From: Candidatus Niyogibacteria bacterium
GTDB lineage: Bacteria; Patescibacteriota; Minisyncoccia; JACROR01
Direction: 5' to 3'
Assembly: GCA_016186495.1 (NCBI GenBank)
Contig: JACPLO010000006.1
Location: 1 to 39,859, forward strand
DNA: 39,859 bases
The notes under the pieces were generated by a model, which did not search any database, was not told the origin of the DNA, and was given only the letters and a program-made list of their open reading frames with translations. A program made the translations under genes and the position numbers. The number at the start of each line of letters is the position of its first letter. The first letter of the stretch is position 1. This document shows positions 8,318 through 15,554 of the stretch, piece after piece.

Positions 8318-8773
8318 TTAAATCCCGTTAGAAAGTCTCTTTGTTAGACTTTTTTGTCCAATAATTTTTTTCTTAACATAATTTCTTGTCTTTCTAACGG
8401 GATAAATTTTATTATCTTTTTTAACTTCATTATCTTCCTGTTCGGAAAGAACAAGGGAAATATGGCTGGTTTTTTTCCTGATCATGGCGGCCCGGCCAAA
8501 TGCCCGCGGCCGGAAACGTTTAAGCATCGGGCCTTCATTAACCTTGATTTCTTTGACATAAAGGCGGCTTTCGTCTTTAATTCCGAAATTATTTCGGGCG
8601 TTAGCCAAAGCTGATTCAAGAAGCTTTTTTAAAGGCTGGGCCGCTCTTTTGTTTAAAAACATCAATTGTTTAATCGCTTTCCGGATTTTTTGATTCCGCA
8701 TTAAATCCGCCGCTAATCTGACTTTACGGGGAGAAATGCGCAAATAATTAAGTTTTGCTTTAATTTCAGCCAT
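8318..8773 (-). CDS. rplV: 50S ribosomal protein L22 with a repeat-derived C-terminal tail
   Basis: L22 lines the peptide exit tunnel. The core (residues 1-112) has YLRISPRKVRLAADLMRNQK, LLESALANARNNFGI and the hairpin PMLKRFRPRAFGRA, ending in KKTSHISLVLSEQ where a normal L22 stops. About 39 further residues follow. The last 30 (YPVRKTRNYVKKK ... LTKRLSNGI) are encoded by a palindromic element with perfect 14-bp inverted ends. The tail is very basic, so it could touch rRNA near the tunnel exit; this is inference. Confidence 0.96.
   Translation of the reverse strand: MAEIKAKLNYLRISPRKVRLAADLMRNQKIRKAIKQLMFLNKRAAQPLKKLLESALANARNNFGIKDESRLYVKEIKVNEGPMLKRFRPRAFGRAAMIRKKTSHISLVLSEQEDNEVKKDNKIYPVRKTRNYVKKKIIGQKSLTKRLSNGI
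8322..8403. repeat. palindromic element inside the rplV 3' end
   Basis: ATCCCGTTAGAAAG (8322-8335) and CTTTCTAACGGGAT (8390-8403) are perfect inverted repeats 54 bp apart. The element is entirely coding on the minus strand: one arm is read YPVRK and the other LSNGI. It matches the ends of the elements in rplE and at valS. Confidence 0.75.
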
Positions 8774-8778
8774 AAAAT

Positions 8779-9096
8779 TTATACTTTAGCGGCTTGGGCT
8801 TTTTCCGTTTCCGCTTGTTTGGCTTTTGCTTCCAATTCTTTTTGAATTTTGCCTCCATGCCTGGTGAATTTCCGCGTCAGGCTGAATTCTCCCAAACGAT
8901 GCCCGACCATTTCTTCTTTTACCGCCACTTCTATGAAAATTTTTCCGTTATGCACCGAAAAAATATGGCCGACCATCTCCGGCGAAATCATGGAACGGCG
9001 CGCCCACGTCTTAATCGCCGTGCCGCGCGCGGTCTTCATTATTTTTTTCAATAATTTTTCATCCACGTAAGGACCTTTTTTGCTTGATCTTGTCAT
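8779..9096 (-). CDS. rpsS: 30S ribosomal protein S19
   Basis: S19 is in the small-subunit head and contacts the A-site finger. The 105-aa product has [59 protein letters not shown] and [10 protein letters not shown], all typical. The C-terminus has an Ala/Lys/Glu tail of about 20 residues. It is 5 bp upstream of rplV and 18 bp after rplB. Confidence 0.96.
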   Translation of the reverse strand: MTRSSKKGPYVDEKLLKKIMKTARGTAIKTWARRSMISPEMVGHIFSVHNGKIFIEVAVKEEMVGHRLGEFSLTRKFTRHGGKIQKELEAKAKQAETEKAQAAKV

Positions 9097-9114
9097 AAAT
9101 TAATTTTTATTTTT

Positions 9115-9960
9115 TTATTTTCTCTTTTTCTTTTCCCTTCTTTGTAAGATAAAAATGTCTGAATATTTTTTTATTTTTCTGGTTTTTACTCCGCGAGTGC
9201 CTTTGCCCCATCTGTTTTTCGGCCGGCGGGTGCCGCGCAACGCCCGGCCTTCGCCTCCGCCATAAGGATGATCGCACGGATTCATCGCCGAACCCCTGAC
9301 CGTCGGCCTGATTCCCAGCCAGCGAGAGCGTCCGGCCTTGCCGATCACCACCAAATTATGCTGGGAATTGGAAACTTGCCCGATACTCGCCCAAGCAAGA
9401 GAATTGATTTTTCTTATTTCGCGGGACGGCAATTTTATCTGGGTCTTTCCCTCGTCATGAGCCAAAACCACCGCGCTGCTTCCGGCCGAACGCACCAGAC
9501 GCGCTTCGGTTTTCGGCTTTAATTCAATATTGTAAACCGGCGTACCCACCGGAATATTTTTTAAAGGAAGCCGATTACCCGGAACAATCTCCGCTTTTTC
9601 CGAGATTATGATTTCTTTTCCCACCGTTAAACCGTCAGGCATCACCAGATAACGCTTCTCGCCATCCCGAAAAACAACCAAAGCGATGAAAGCGCTGCGA
9701 TTGGGATCGTATTCTATGCTGGCAATCCGTCCGGGAATATCTTTTTTATCAAACTTAAAATCAACTGTCCGCCAAAGCCGCTTATGGCCGCCGCCTTTAT
9801 GATAAGTGGTAATTCTTCCTTTGGCGTTTCGTCCGGCCGCGCGCCGAAAACCGGCCGTCAAACTTTTTTCCGCTTTCTTATTGCTTAAAAACTGGCGGTA
9901 ATTTATTCCCGTAATATGCCTCCGGGAAGGAGTAATTGGTTTGTATTGTTTTATGCTCAT
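9115..9960 (-). CDS. rplB: 50S ribosomal protein L2
   Basis: L2 is needed for subunit association and peptidyl transferase activity. The likely start is MSIKQYKPITPSRR at 9960; an ATG three codons upstream would overlap rplW. The product is 281 aa, with GRNAKGRITTYHKGGGHKRL, RIASIEYDPNRSAFIALV, the C-terminal active region RPTVRGSAMNPCDHPYGGGE and a lysine-rich end. It starts 5 bp after the rplW stop. Confidence 0.97.
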   Translation of the reverse strand: MSIKQYKPITPSRRHITGINYRQFLSNKKAEKSLTAGFRRAAGRNAKGRITTYHKGGGHKRLWRTVDFKFDKKDIPGRIASIEYDPNRSAFIALVVFRDGEKRYLVMPDGLTVGKEIIISEKAEIVPGNRLPLKNIPVGTPVYNIELKPKTEARLVRSAGSSAVVLAHDEGKTQIKLPSREIRKINSLAWASIGQVSNSQHNLVVIGKAGRSRWLGIRPTVRGSAMNPCDHPYGGGEGRALRGTRRPKNRWGKGTRGVKTRKIKKYSDIFILQRREKKKRK

Positions 9961-9965
9961 AAAAA

Positions 9966-10421
9966 TCAAACGAATTCTATTTTATCACCTTCTTTCAAAA
10001 TTACCAGAGTTTTTTTATGGCTCGTCCGGCGGCCGGAAACGCCGCGGCTGAATTTAATTTTGCAATGTTTCGGCAAAATTCTGACGCTTTTGACTTTAAC
10101 GCCGTAAAGCTCTTCAATCGCTTTTTTAATCAGCGGTTTATTGGCCTCATCTTTTACTTCAAAAACATAATGCCCTCCGCTTCCTTCTTTTCTGATTAAT
10201 TCTTCGCTTAAATAAGCGCTTTTTTCGGTAAGATGGGGAGAAAAAATAACGGTTTGGGCTAATTTTGATTCTTTAAGTTTTGCCGCCGCTTTTCCGCGCT
10301 CCGCCTCGCCGGCAACCGCGTTTTTAACGGGATTCAGCTTTGGTTCCGCTAATTTTTCTTTCCGCTTTTTCTCAAATCTTTCTTTTTCTTTTTTTCTTTT
10401 AAAGATATTAAATAAGCCCAT
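9966..10421 (-). CDS. rplW: 50S ribosomal protein L23 with an extended basic N-terminus
   Basis: L23 docks trigger factor and SRP at the exit tunnel. The L23 core begins around residue 58 (TVIFSPHLTEKSAYLSEE) and includes YVFEVKDEANKPLIKKAIEE, VKSVRILP and the closing GDKIEFV. The 57 residues before it are a highly charged extension (FKRKKEKERFEKKRKEK). It contains LNPVKNAVAG, whose DNA (AATCCCGTTAAAAAC) resembles one arm of the palindromic element found in rplE and rplV, but no second arm was found nearby. It lies 6 bp after rplD. Confidence 0.94.
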   Translation of the reverse strand: MGLFNIFKRKKEKERFEKKRKEKLAEPKLNPVKNAVAGEAERGKAAAKLKESKLAQTVIFSPHLTEKSAYLSEELIRKEGSGGHYVFEVKDEANKPLIKKAIEELYGVKVKSVRILPKHCKIKFSRGVSGRRTSHKKTLVILKEGDKIEFV

Positions 10422-10427
10422 AAAATT

Positions 10428-11093
10428 TTATTTATTCAGGCGGATAAATTTTTCCTGGATAGCTTTAACCGTTTCTTTCGGGATGACCAGATATTTATAA
10501 GACAAAATATCCAACGCGTTAATATTTCGCGCCTCACGCGCCTCCACTTGCGGCAAATTTTTTATGGCGCGGATTGGATCACCCGCCGCTTTTGCCAAAA
10601 GCGCTAAAGTCCGGCCGCCTCGCTCTCCTAATTTTTCAAAACCTTTTATTTTTTTTAAGGCGGAAAAAATGTTATGCGCTTCTTTCGTTTTAGCTTCTTT
10701 AAATTTTAAATCGTTTAAAAAAATAATCTCTTTGTCTGCCGTTTTTTTGGAAAAAGAAACTAAAAGAGCCTTGTTTTTCATCTTTTTATTTATTTTCTTA
10801 TCATAAATTTTTTCCTTAAGCGGGCCGTGAGTAACGCCGCCGCCGATCCAGAGAGGAGAACGGATGGATCCGTGGCGGGCCCGGCCAGTGCCTTTTTGCC
10901 GCCAAGGTTTTTTGCCGCCGCCCCTGACTTCGCCGCGTCCCTTGCTATGAGCGGTGGCGGCGCGCCGATTAGCCATTAACGAAACAATGACTTGATGGAT
11001 CAAATCAGGATTCCAAGGCAAGCCGAAAATACTTTCCGGCACGTCAATTGTCCCTTCTTTTCCTCCATTTTGATTGTATAATTCAGCTTTCAT
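10428..11093 (-). CDS. rplD: 50S ribosomal protein L4
   Basis: L4 lines the exit tunnel and in some bacteria represses its own operon. The product starts MKAELYNQNGGKEGTIDVPE (the ATG two codons upstream is also possible) and is 221 aa. Landmarks are RRAATAHSKGRGEVRGGGKK, PWRQKGTGRARHGSIRSPLW and GGGVTHGP. It lies 21 bp after rplC. Confidence 0.96.
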   Translation of the reverse strand: MKAELYNQNGGKEGTIDVPESIFGLPWNPDLIHQVIVSLMANRRAATAHSKGRGEVRGGGKKPWRQKGTGRARHGSIRSPLWIGGGVTHGPLKEKIYDKKINKKMKNKALLVSFSKKTADKEIIFLNDLKFKEAKTKEAHNIFSALKKIKGFEKLGERGGRTLALLAKAAGDPIRAIKNLPQVEAREARNINALDILSYKYLVIPKETVKAIQEKFIRLNK

Positions 11094-11114
11094 AATCAAA
11101 CTTTATTATGTACT

Positions 11115-11756
11115 TTATAATTTTACTATTTCCATTAATCCTCCTCTCATTCCCGGCGTTGCTCCGGAAACAGCCAATAAATTATTTTTCTCGTCTATTT
11201 TTATAATTTTTAAACCTTTAACCGTCACCCGATTGCCGCCCATCCGTCCGGGCATTCGCATGCCTTTGATAACGCGGCCTCCGGCGCGGCCGCCTCCGCC
11301 GATTGAACCGGCTTCCCGTTCCGAATGTTTTTGGCCGTGCGTGCGGGGACCGCCATGAAAACCGTGTCTCTTTACCACTCCCTGGAAACCCCGGCCTTTG
11401 ACTGTTCCGGCCACCTGCACTTTGTCGCCTTCTTTAAAAACCGACGCGTTAATAACGCTTCCTAATTCGTATTTTGATTCATCGGCAACTCTAAACTCCC
11501 TCAACCATCTTAAATTAAAATTTTGCTTTTCGCTTTTTTCTTGCGCTTTATCAAGATGCCCTTTCTGCGGTTTTTTTATGTTTTTATTTTTTTTCTTTCC
11601 AAAACCAAGCTGAACAGCCGCGTAGCCGTCTTTCTCTTTATTTTTAACCTGCGTTACCACCGCCGGACCGGCTTCTATTAAAGTAACCGGAATAACGTTG
11701 CCCGCTTCGTCAAAAATCTGCGTCATATTTTTTTTTATCCCTAAAATAAAAGTCAT
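11115..11756 (-). CDS. rplC: 50S ribosomal protein L3
   Basis: L3 is an early assembly protein near the peptidyl transferase centre. The 213-aa product starts with the native-like block LGIKKNMTQIFDEAGNVIPV and has GFGKKKNKNIKKPQKGHLDK, the conserved GFQGVVKRHGFHGGPRTHGQ and MPGRMGGNRVTVKGLKI. It is separated from rpsJ by 104 bp containing a strong terminator. Its transcript may therefore start in that gap: TTGTTA-N17-TTTATT is a weak candidate promoter. Confidence 0.96.
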   Translation of the reverse strand: MTFILGIKKNMTQIFDEAGNVIPVTLIEAGPAVVTQVKNKEKDGYAAVQLGFGKKKNKNIKKPQKGHLDKAQEKSEKQNFNLRWLREFRVADESKYELGSVINASVFKEGDKVQVAGTVKGRGFQGVVKRHGFHGGPRTHGQKHSEREAGSIGGGGRAGGRVIKGMRMPGRMGGNRVTVKGLKIIKIDEKNNLLAVSGATPGMRGGLMEIVKL

Positions 11757-11813
11757 AAATTCATTGAATTCGTCAAGTTATAAAATAATAAAGTTTATCA
11801 AGATTTTTTTAAC

Positions 11814-11841
11814 AAAAAATCCCGGGAACCCGGGATTTTTT
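11814..11841 (-). terminator. intrinsic terminator between rpsJ and rplC
   Basis: Perfect 13-bp arms AAAAAATCCCGGG (11814-11826) and CCCGGGATTTTTT (11829-11841) flank a 2-nt centre. The structure is symmetric, so it has a T-run in either direction; the coding strand here is minus. It separates the tuf-rpsJ transcript from the rplC-secY run. Confidence 0.85.
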
Positions 11842-11860
11842 AAATGCCCCGCAAATTCAA

Positions 11861-12202
11861 TTACATCATTTTAATCTCAATATCCACGCCTGCCGGCAAA
11901 CTTAAATCCGTCAGAGCGCCGATAATTTTAGCGGAAGGATTTAAAATATCAATCATTCTTTTATGCACTCTCATTTCAAACTGTTCCCTGGCGTTTTTGT
12001 GCACAAAAGTGGAACGATTAACCGTGTATTTTCTTATTTCTGTCGGCAAAGGCACCGGACCGATCACCTCTGCTCCGTAACGGAGCGCGGCGTCTATAAT
12101 CTGCTTTACGCCTTTGTCTAAAATTTTATGGTCGTAAGCCCTTATCCTAATGCGCAGTTTCTGATAAACCGCTTCGTTTTTTTTAGCCGCCGCTTTTGCC
12201 AT
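11861..12202 (-). CDS. rpsJ: 30S ribosomal protein S10
   Basis: S10 is in the small-subunit head and also acts in NusB-linked antitermination. The 113-aa product has an Ala/Lys N-terminal tail, then [40 protein letters not shown] and [20 protein letters not shown]. It follows tuf by 40 bp and is followed by a terminator, so it is grouped with tuf rather than with the rest of the S10 operon. Confidence 0.97.
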   Translation of the reverse strand: MAKAAAKKNEAVYQKLRIRIRAYDHKILDKGVKQIIDAALRYGAEVIGPVPLPTEIRKYTVNRSTFVHKNAREQFEMRVHKRMIDILNPSAKIIGALTDLSLPAGVDIEIKMM

Positions 12203-12242
12203 TTTAACAATTTTTATTCAAGAACTGTTATTATTTCCTTAT

Positions 12243-13436
12243 TTATTTAATGATTTTTGCCACCACTCCGGCGCCGACAGTATGCCCTCCTTCACGGATA
12301 GCAAACCTCTGTTTTTCTTCCAAAGCCACCGGCGCGATTAATTTAATTATCAAATTAACCGTATCTCCCGGCATTACCATTTCCGTGCCTTGAGGCAAGG
12401 CGGCTTCGCCGGTAACATCGGTGGTTCGGATGTAAAATTGGGGCTTGTAACCGCTGAAAAACGGGGTGTGGCGGCCGCCTTCTTCTTTGGTTAAAATATA
12501 AACTTCAGCTTCAAATTCAGTGTGAGGAGTAATGGTTCCGGGATGAGCTAAAACCTGGCCCCGCTCCACTTCTTCTTTCTTAAGGCCGCGGATAAGAACA
12601 CCGGCATTATCTCCCGCCATCCCTTCATCAAGAGATTTATTAAACATTTCTATTCCGGTAACCGTGGTTTTTTTGGTATCGCGAAGGCCGACAATTTCTA
12701 TCTCTTCATCTATTTTAATCTTGCCTCTTTCAATCCGGCCGGTAACCACCGTGCCTCTTCCCTCAATGGAAAAAATGTCTTCCACCGGCATTAAAAACGG
12801 CTTATCAATTTCCCGCACCGGCTCGGGAATATATTCATCAAGCTGTTTAACCAGCTCTAAAATCGGCTTAGTCGCCTCGTCGTTAATGGACTTTGCTTCC
12901 AGCGCTTTGAGCGCCGACCCTCTGACAATCGGAGTCTTGCTTCCGGGGTATTCATATTTATTTAAGAGTTCGCGGATTTCCGCTTCCACCAAATCCACCA
13001 ATTCCGGATCATCCACCATATCAACTTTATTCAGGAAAACGACAATCGCCGGCACTCCTACTTGGCGCGCCAAAAGAATATGTTCTCTGGTTTGAGGCAT
13101 GGGGCCGTCCGCGGCCGAAACCACGAGCACCGCGCCGTCCATCTGGGCCGCGCCGGTAATCATATTTTTAATGTAGTCAGCGTGTCCGGGCGCGTCAATG
13201 TGCGCATAATGCCTTTTTTCAGTCTCATATTCCGAATGATGGAGAGAAATAGTAATGCCTCTTTGCCTTTCTTCCGGCGCGTTGTCAATATCTTCCACTT
13301 TTTCCAACTTTACTTTTTGACCGGCTAAATTAAGAACATTTAAAATCGCCGCGGTAAGAGTGGTTTTACCGTGGTCTACGTGTCCGATCGTGCCGACGTT
13401 AAGATGAGGTTTTGTTCTTTCAAATTTTTCCGCCAT
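12243..13436 (-). CDS. tuf: elongation factor Tu
   Basis: EF-Tu delivers aminoacyl-tRNA to the ribosome as a GTPase. The 397-aa product has all G motifs: [10 protein letters not shown], the switch region [44 protein letters not shown] and SALKALE. Domains 2 and 3 are complete ([13 protein letters not shown] and a C-terminal [17 protein letters not shown]). It has its own promoter and a leader containing a palindromic element. In many bacteria tuf follows fusA directly; here about 5.4 kb of cargo lies between them. Confidence 0.98.
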   Translation of the reverse strand: MAEKFERTKPHLNVGTIGHVDHGKTTLTAAILNVLNLAGQKVKLEKVEDIDNAPEERQRGITISLHHSEYETEKRHYAHIDAPGHADYIKNMITGAAQMDGAVLVVSAADGPMPQTREHILLARQVGVPAIVVFLNKVDMVDDPELVDLVEAEIRELLNKYEYPGSKTPIVRGSALKALEAKSINDEATKPILELVKQLDEYIPEPVREIDKPFLMPVEDIFSIEGRGTVVTGRIERGKIKIDEEIEIVGLRDTKKTTVTGIEMFNKSLDEGMAGDNAGVLIRGLKKEEVERGQVLAHPGTITPHTEFEAEVYILTKEEGGRHTPFFSGYKPQFYIRTTDVTGEAALPQGTEMVMPGDTVNLIIKLIAPVALEEKQRFAIREGGHTVGAGVVAKIIK

Positions 13437-13507
13437 ATTTTTTATTGCTTATTAATAATAATTAACTCTAATAATAAATATAATAACAAATTAAAAATGA
13501 CCAGTAA

Positions 13508-13545
13508 ACCCCGTTAAATAATTGCGAAGCAAATTTATCCGGGGT
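13508..13545. repeat. short palindromic element in the tuf leader
   Basis: ACCCCGTTAAAT (from 13508) and ATTTATCCGGGGT (ending 13545) form an imperfect hairpin around AATTGCGAAGCA. Its ends match the rplE, rplV and valS elements. It lies between the tuf promoter and the tuf start, so it would be in the 5' untranslated RNA. Confidence 0.55.
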
Positions 13546-13562
13546 AAAGCCAAGTAATCATA

Positions 13563-13591
13563 ATCTTAATAAACTGCCAAAAAATTGTCAA
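13563..13591 (-). promoter_or_regulatory. promoter for tuf
   Basis: TTGACA (13591-13586), a 17-bp spacer and TAAGAT (13568-13563) on the minus strand. The predicted start is about 120 bp upstream of the tuf ATG, leaving a long leader. Confidence 0.65.
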
Positions 13592-13595
13592 CTCT

Positions 13596-13636
13596 ATAAA
13601 CAAAAAGCGGCAAATTAATTAATTCGCCGCTTTATA
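13596..13636 (-). repeat. 41-bp direct repeat, copy 1: aminotransferase 3'-end remnant and terminator
   Basis: This block is identical over 41 bp to 15514-15554, the end of the aminotransferase gene. Read on the minus strand, the adjoining sequence gives IFKFLTALRAAYKAAN and a stop, against IHKFHRSLREIYKAAN in the intact gene, so it is a decayed duplicate of that 3' end. Its inverted repeat GCGGC ... GCCGC followed by TTTTT can act as an intrinsic terminator for the TPR gene upstream. The remaining bases to 13741 contain no gene I can support. Confidence 0.7.
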
Positions 13637-13741
13637 TGCCGCCCGCAGAGCGGTTAAAAATTTAAATATTGAAAAGTAACCCTTTCTTTAGACAAAGAGA
13701 TTTGAAATTTTGCGGCTTTATTATTTTTTATAATGCCGTAA

Positions 13742-14161
13742 TTACAGAGATTTTAAAAATTTTTTATAGTTTTCTAAGCTTTGTTTTATTAATTTATTTC
13801 CTCTTGAATGTTTAAACGCCATTTCATAATATTTTACAGCTAATTTATGATTACTTTTTGCCCTATAGAGATTACCTAAATAATATTCAACCAAAAAGTT
13901 TTCAGGATAATATTTTTTAGCTTTATATAAAAAATATTTTGATTTATCAAATTTACCCTGATGTTGATAAATAGTAGCAATTTTAAATAAAAGATTTATG
14001 TTATCGGAAAATTCTTTTAAAAGTTTTTCACAAATCTTCATTGATTCTTTCCATAAAACTTTTGCTTGTTTTTTATTTTTCGTATACAACAGAGCTTTTT
14101 GGTCTAAATTCCAAGCTTTATTTAATAATTTAGACGCTTCTTTGGTGGGTAATAAATTCAT
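13742..14161 (-). CDS. TPR-repeat protein in the graspetide cassette
   Basis: The 139-aa, lysine-rich product is predicted to be all helical with about three tetratricopeptide-like units, for example INLLFKIATIYQHQGKFDKS, KYFLYKAKKYYPENFLVEYY and LGNLYRAKSNHKLAVKYYEM. It has no signal peptide or membrane segment. TPRs usually bind proteins or peptides, so a role as a docking or partner protein for the peptide system is possible but is only inference from position. There is no good Shine-Dalgarno, and a terminator lies just upstream. The base composition is visibly more AT-rich than the ribosomal genes, as in the ligase gene. Confidence 0.65.
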   Translation of the reverse strand: MNLLPTKEASKLLNKAWNLDQKALLYTKNKKQAKVLWKESMKICEKLLKEFSDNINLLFKIATIYQHQGKFDKSKYFLYKAKKYYPENFLVEYYLGNLYRAKSNHKLAVKYYEMAFKHSRGNKLIKQSLENYKKFLKSL

Positions 14162-14172
14162 AAGTCAATAAT

Positions 14173-14203
14173 AAAAAAGGAGGTCTTGTTATGCAAGGCC
14201 TCT
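14173..14203 (-). terminator. terminator after the ATP-grasp gene
   Basis: On the minus strand GAGGCCTTG (14202-14194), loop CATAA and CAAGACCTC (14188-14180) form a stem with one C-A mismatch, followed by CTTTTTTATT. It lies between the ligase stop (14206) and the TPR start (14161). Confidence 0.65.
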
Positions 14204-14205
14204 CT

Positions 14206-15168
14206 TTAAGATTTTTCGTTTAAAAATAAAAGATTTATTAGCGTTTTGCTAATAGGTAAATTTGTTAAATTTTCAATCCAAACCCATTGTCCGTTTGGGT
14301 TGAGTTCAAGAAATACATATTTGTTTTCTGGCGTAATTATCATATCAATTGCGCCAAAGTTAAGATTGTAACTACGAACTAAATTTAAACATTTTTTTTC
14401 AATTTCAAGCGGTAAACTCCATACATTATGAGGCGTATTAGCAAGATCATAATTACGCCAGTCGTGTTTAGTTTTTTCTGATTTTTGAGAATAAATAGCA
14501 CAAGCAAATATCTCGTTTTTTACTACCGTTATTCGTAATTCTAATTGTTTAGGGACATATTCTTGAAAAATACAAGGAGAAAAAATCACATCTCTAATTC
14601 TTACATCATCATAATTAATTGGAGAAGTATAAGCCATTTCGTATTTATTGCCCCTTAGAAATACACTACGACAAACAGCTTTAACTACAGCTGTTTTAAC
14701 AGTATAACAGAATTGTCGCGCTTCATCAGGATCATTAGTAATTAATGTTTGTGGGATATTTAATCCTAAACTTTTTGCTCTTAAAAGCTGTTCATATTTA
14801 TGAGAGGCGTTTCTAATATTTGAAGGTTTGCTTACCCACAAGCAATCATTTATACTTTCCCATAAAGCTAGTAAAGCATCTTGACTTTCATGCTGCGCAT
14901 ATTTACGAGCATCCTTATTATTTATTAAAGAGCTAATTGTTGGACTTGCCGATCGCCTATACCAAATACTGGAAATATCGCAAAGAAAAATTTTATTATT
15001 ATCTAGCTTAAGATATGATTCTTTTATACTAGAACCCAAGACTAATTTACTTTTCATTGGAAATGATTCTGTTTTAAATACAATCATATTCTTACGCTGG
15101 AATGCAGTCATTTTTTTAATTAAATAATCAACATGAAAATCGTTTTCCATACTGACAATCAATAACAT
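14206..15168 (-). CDS. ATP-grasp graspetide (omega-ester peptide) ligase, MvdD-like
   Basis: The family uses ATP to join side-chain hydroxyls or amines of a precursor peptide to Asp/Glu carboxylates, forming macrocyclic esters or amides (microviridin-type RiPPs). Landmarks over 320 aa are SSIWYRRSASPT (66-77), KYEQLLRAKSLGLNIPQTLI (124-143), TNDPDEA, the nucleotide-binding lysine region VVKAVCRS (161-168), FQEYVPKQLELRITVVKNEI (201-220), DWR (236-238), FGAIDMIITP and the metal-binding LELNPNGQWVWIE (287-299). The start chosen is the ATG at 15168, 8 bp after AAGGAGG; a GTG three codons upstream overlaps that site. The precursor gene lies 79 bp upstream. I am confident of the family; the exact ring chemistry is unknown. 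Confidence 0.88.
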   Translation of the reverse strand: MLLIVSMENDFHVDYLIKKMTAFQRKNMIVFKTESFPMKSKLVLGSSIKESYLKLDNNKIFLCDISSIWYRRSASPTISSLINNKDARKYAQHESQDALLALWESINDCLWVSKPSNIRNASHKYEQLLRAKSLGLNIPQTLITNDPDEARQFCYTVKTAVVKAVCRSVFLRGNKYEMAYTSPINYDDVRIRDVIFSPCIFQEYVPKQLELRITVVKNEIFACAIYSQKSEKTKHDWRNYDLANTPHNVWSLPLEIEKKCLNLVRSYNLNFGAIDMIITPENKYVFLELNPNGQWVWIENLTNLPISKTLINLLFLNEKS

Positions 15169-15202
15169 TTTTTGCACCTCCTTTTTGTTTGAAAATTATT
15201 GA

Positions 15203-15230
15203 ATGGGCAAGATGTCAAATTCTTGCCCAT
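15203..15230 (-). promoter_or_regulatory. hairpin between the precursor and ligase genes
   Basis: ATGGGCAAGA (15203-15212) and TCTTGCCCAT (15221-15230) form a perfect 10-bp stem with an 8-nt loop. On the transcribed minus strand no strong T-run follows, so it could be a partial terminator or an mRNA-stabilising or processing stem that raises precursor over enzyme level. Confidence 0.55.
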
Positions 15231-15247
15231 TTTTTAGCGTTATCCTG

Positions 15248-15418
15248 TTAATCATAATCTATATTGGCATCTTCTTGTGTCGGTCCACCAGCGCCTGTTG
15301 TTCCACCGCTATCTTGAGCTGTAACGCCGGCTGTAACGAACGGCAAGCTAAGCGAAAAGTAGAGCATTAATGGTAAACGATTTTCTTCAGAGTGGATCTC
15401 TGTTGGTTGTTTTTCCAT
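15248..15418 (-). CDS. putative graspetide precursor peptide (56 aa)
   Basis: The ATG at 15418 is preceded at good distance by AAAGGAGGTGATAAG, a near-perfect Shine-Dalgarno. The peptide has a charged N-terminus (MEKQPTEIHSEEN), a hydrophobic leader segment (RLPLMLYFSLSLPFVTAGV) and a C-terminal part rich in ester or amide donors and acceptors: DSGGTTGAGGPTQEDANIDY and a final Asp. Candidate donors are Thr40, Thr41 and Thr47; candidate acceptors are Glu49, Asp50, Asp54 and Asp56. It lies just upstream of an ATP-grasp ligase and has its own promoter. The assignment as precursor is inference from sequence pattern and context. Confidence 0.75.
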   Translation of the reverse strand: MEKQPTEIHSEENRLPLMLYFSLSLPFVTAGVTAQDSGGTTGAGGPTQEDANIDYD

Positions 15419-15475
15419 TCTTATCACCTCCTTTCCTTTTATTTAATTGTTAAACTACAAATTCAAGTTAATCTT

Positions 15476-15503
15476 ATTATACTTTTTTCTCCAAAAATGT
15501 CAA
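15476..15503 (-). promoter_or_regulatory. promoter of the graspetide precursor
   Basis: TTGACA (15503-15498), a 16-bp spacer and TATAAT (15481-15476) on the minus strand. Both hexamers are perfect. It reads into the precursor gene at 15418. Confidence 0.8.
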
Positions 15504-15513
15504 ATTTTATCTG

Positions 15514-15554
15514 ATAAACAAAAAGCGGCAAATTAATTAATTCGCCGCTTTATA
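15514..15554 (-). repeat. 41-bp direct repeat, copy 2: aminotransferase 3' end and terminator
   Basis: This copy encodes the last codons of the aminotransferase (YKAAN and stop). Its stem GCGGC ... GCCGC followed by TTTTT makes an intrinsic terminator overlapping the stop codon. It is identical to 13596-13636. Confidence 0.75.
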
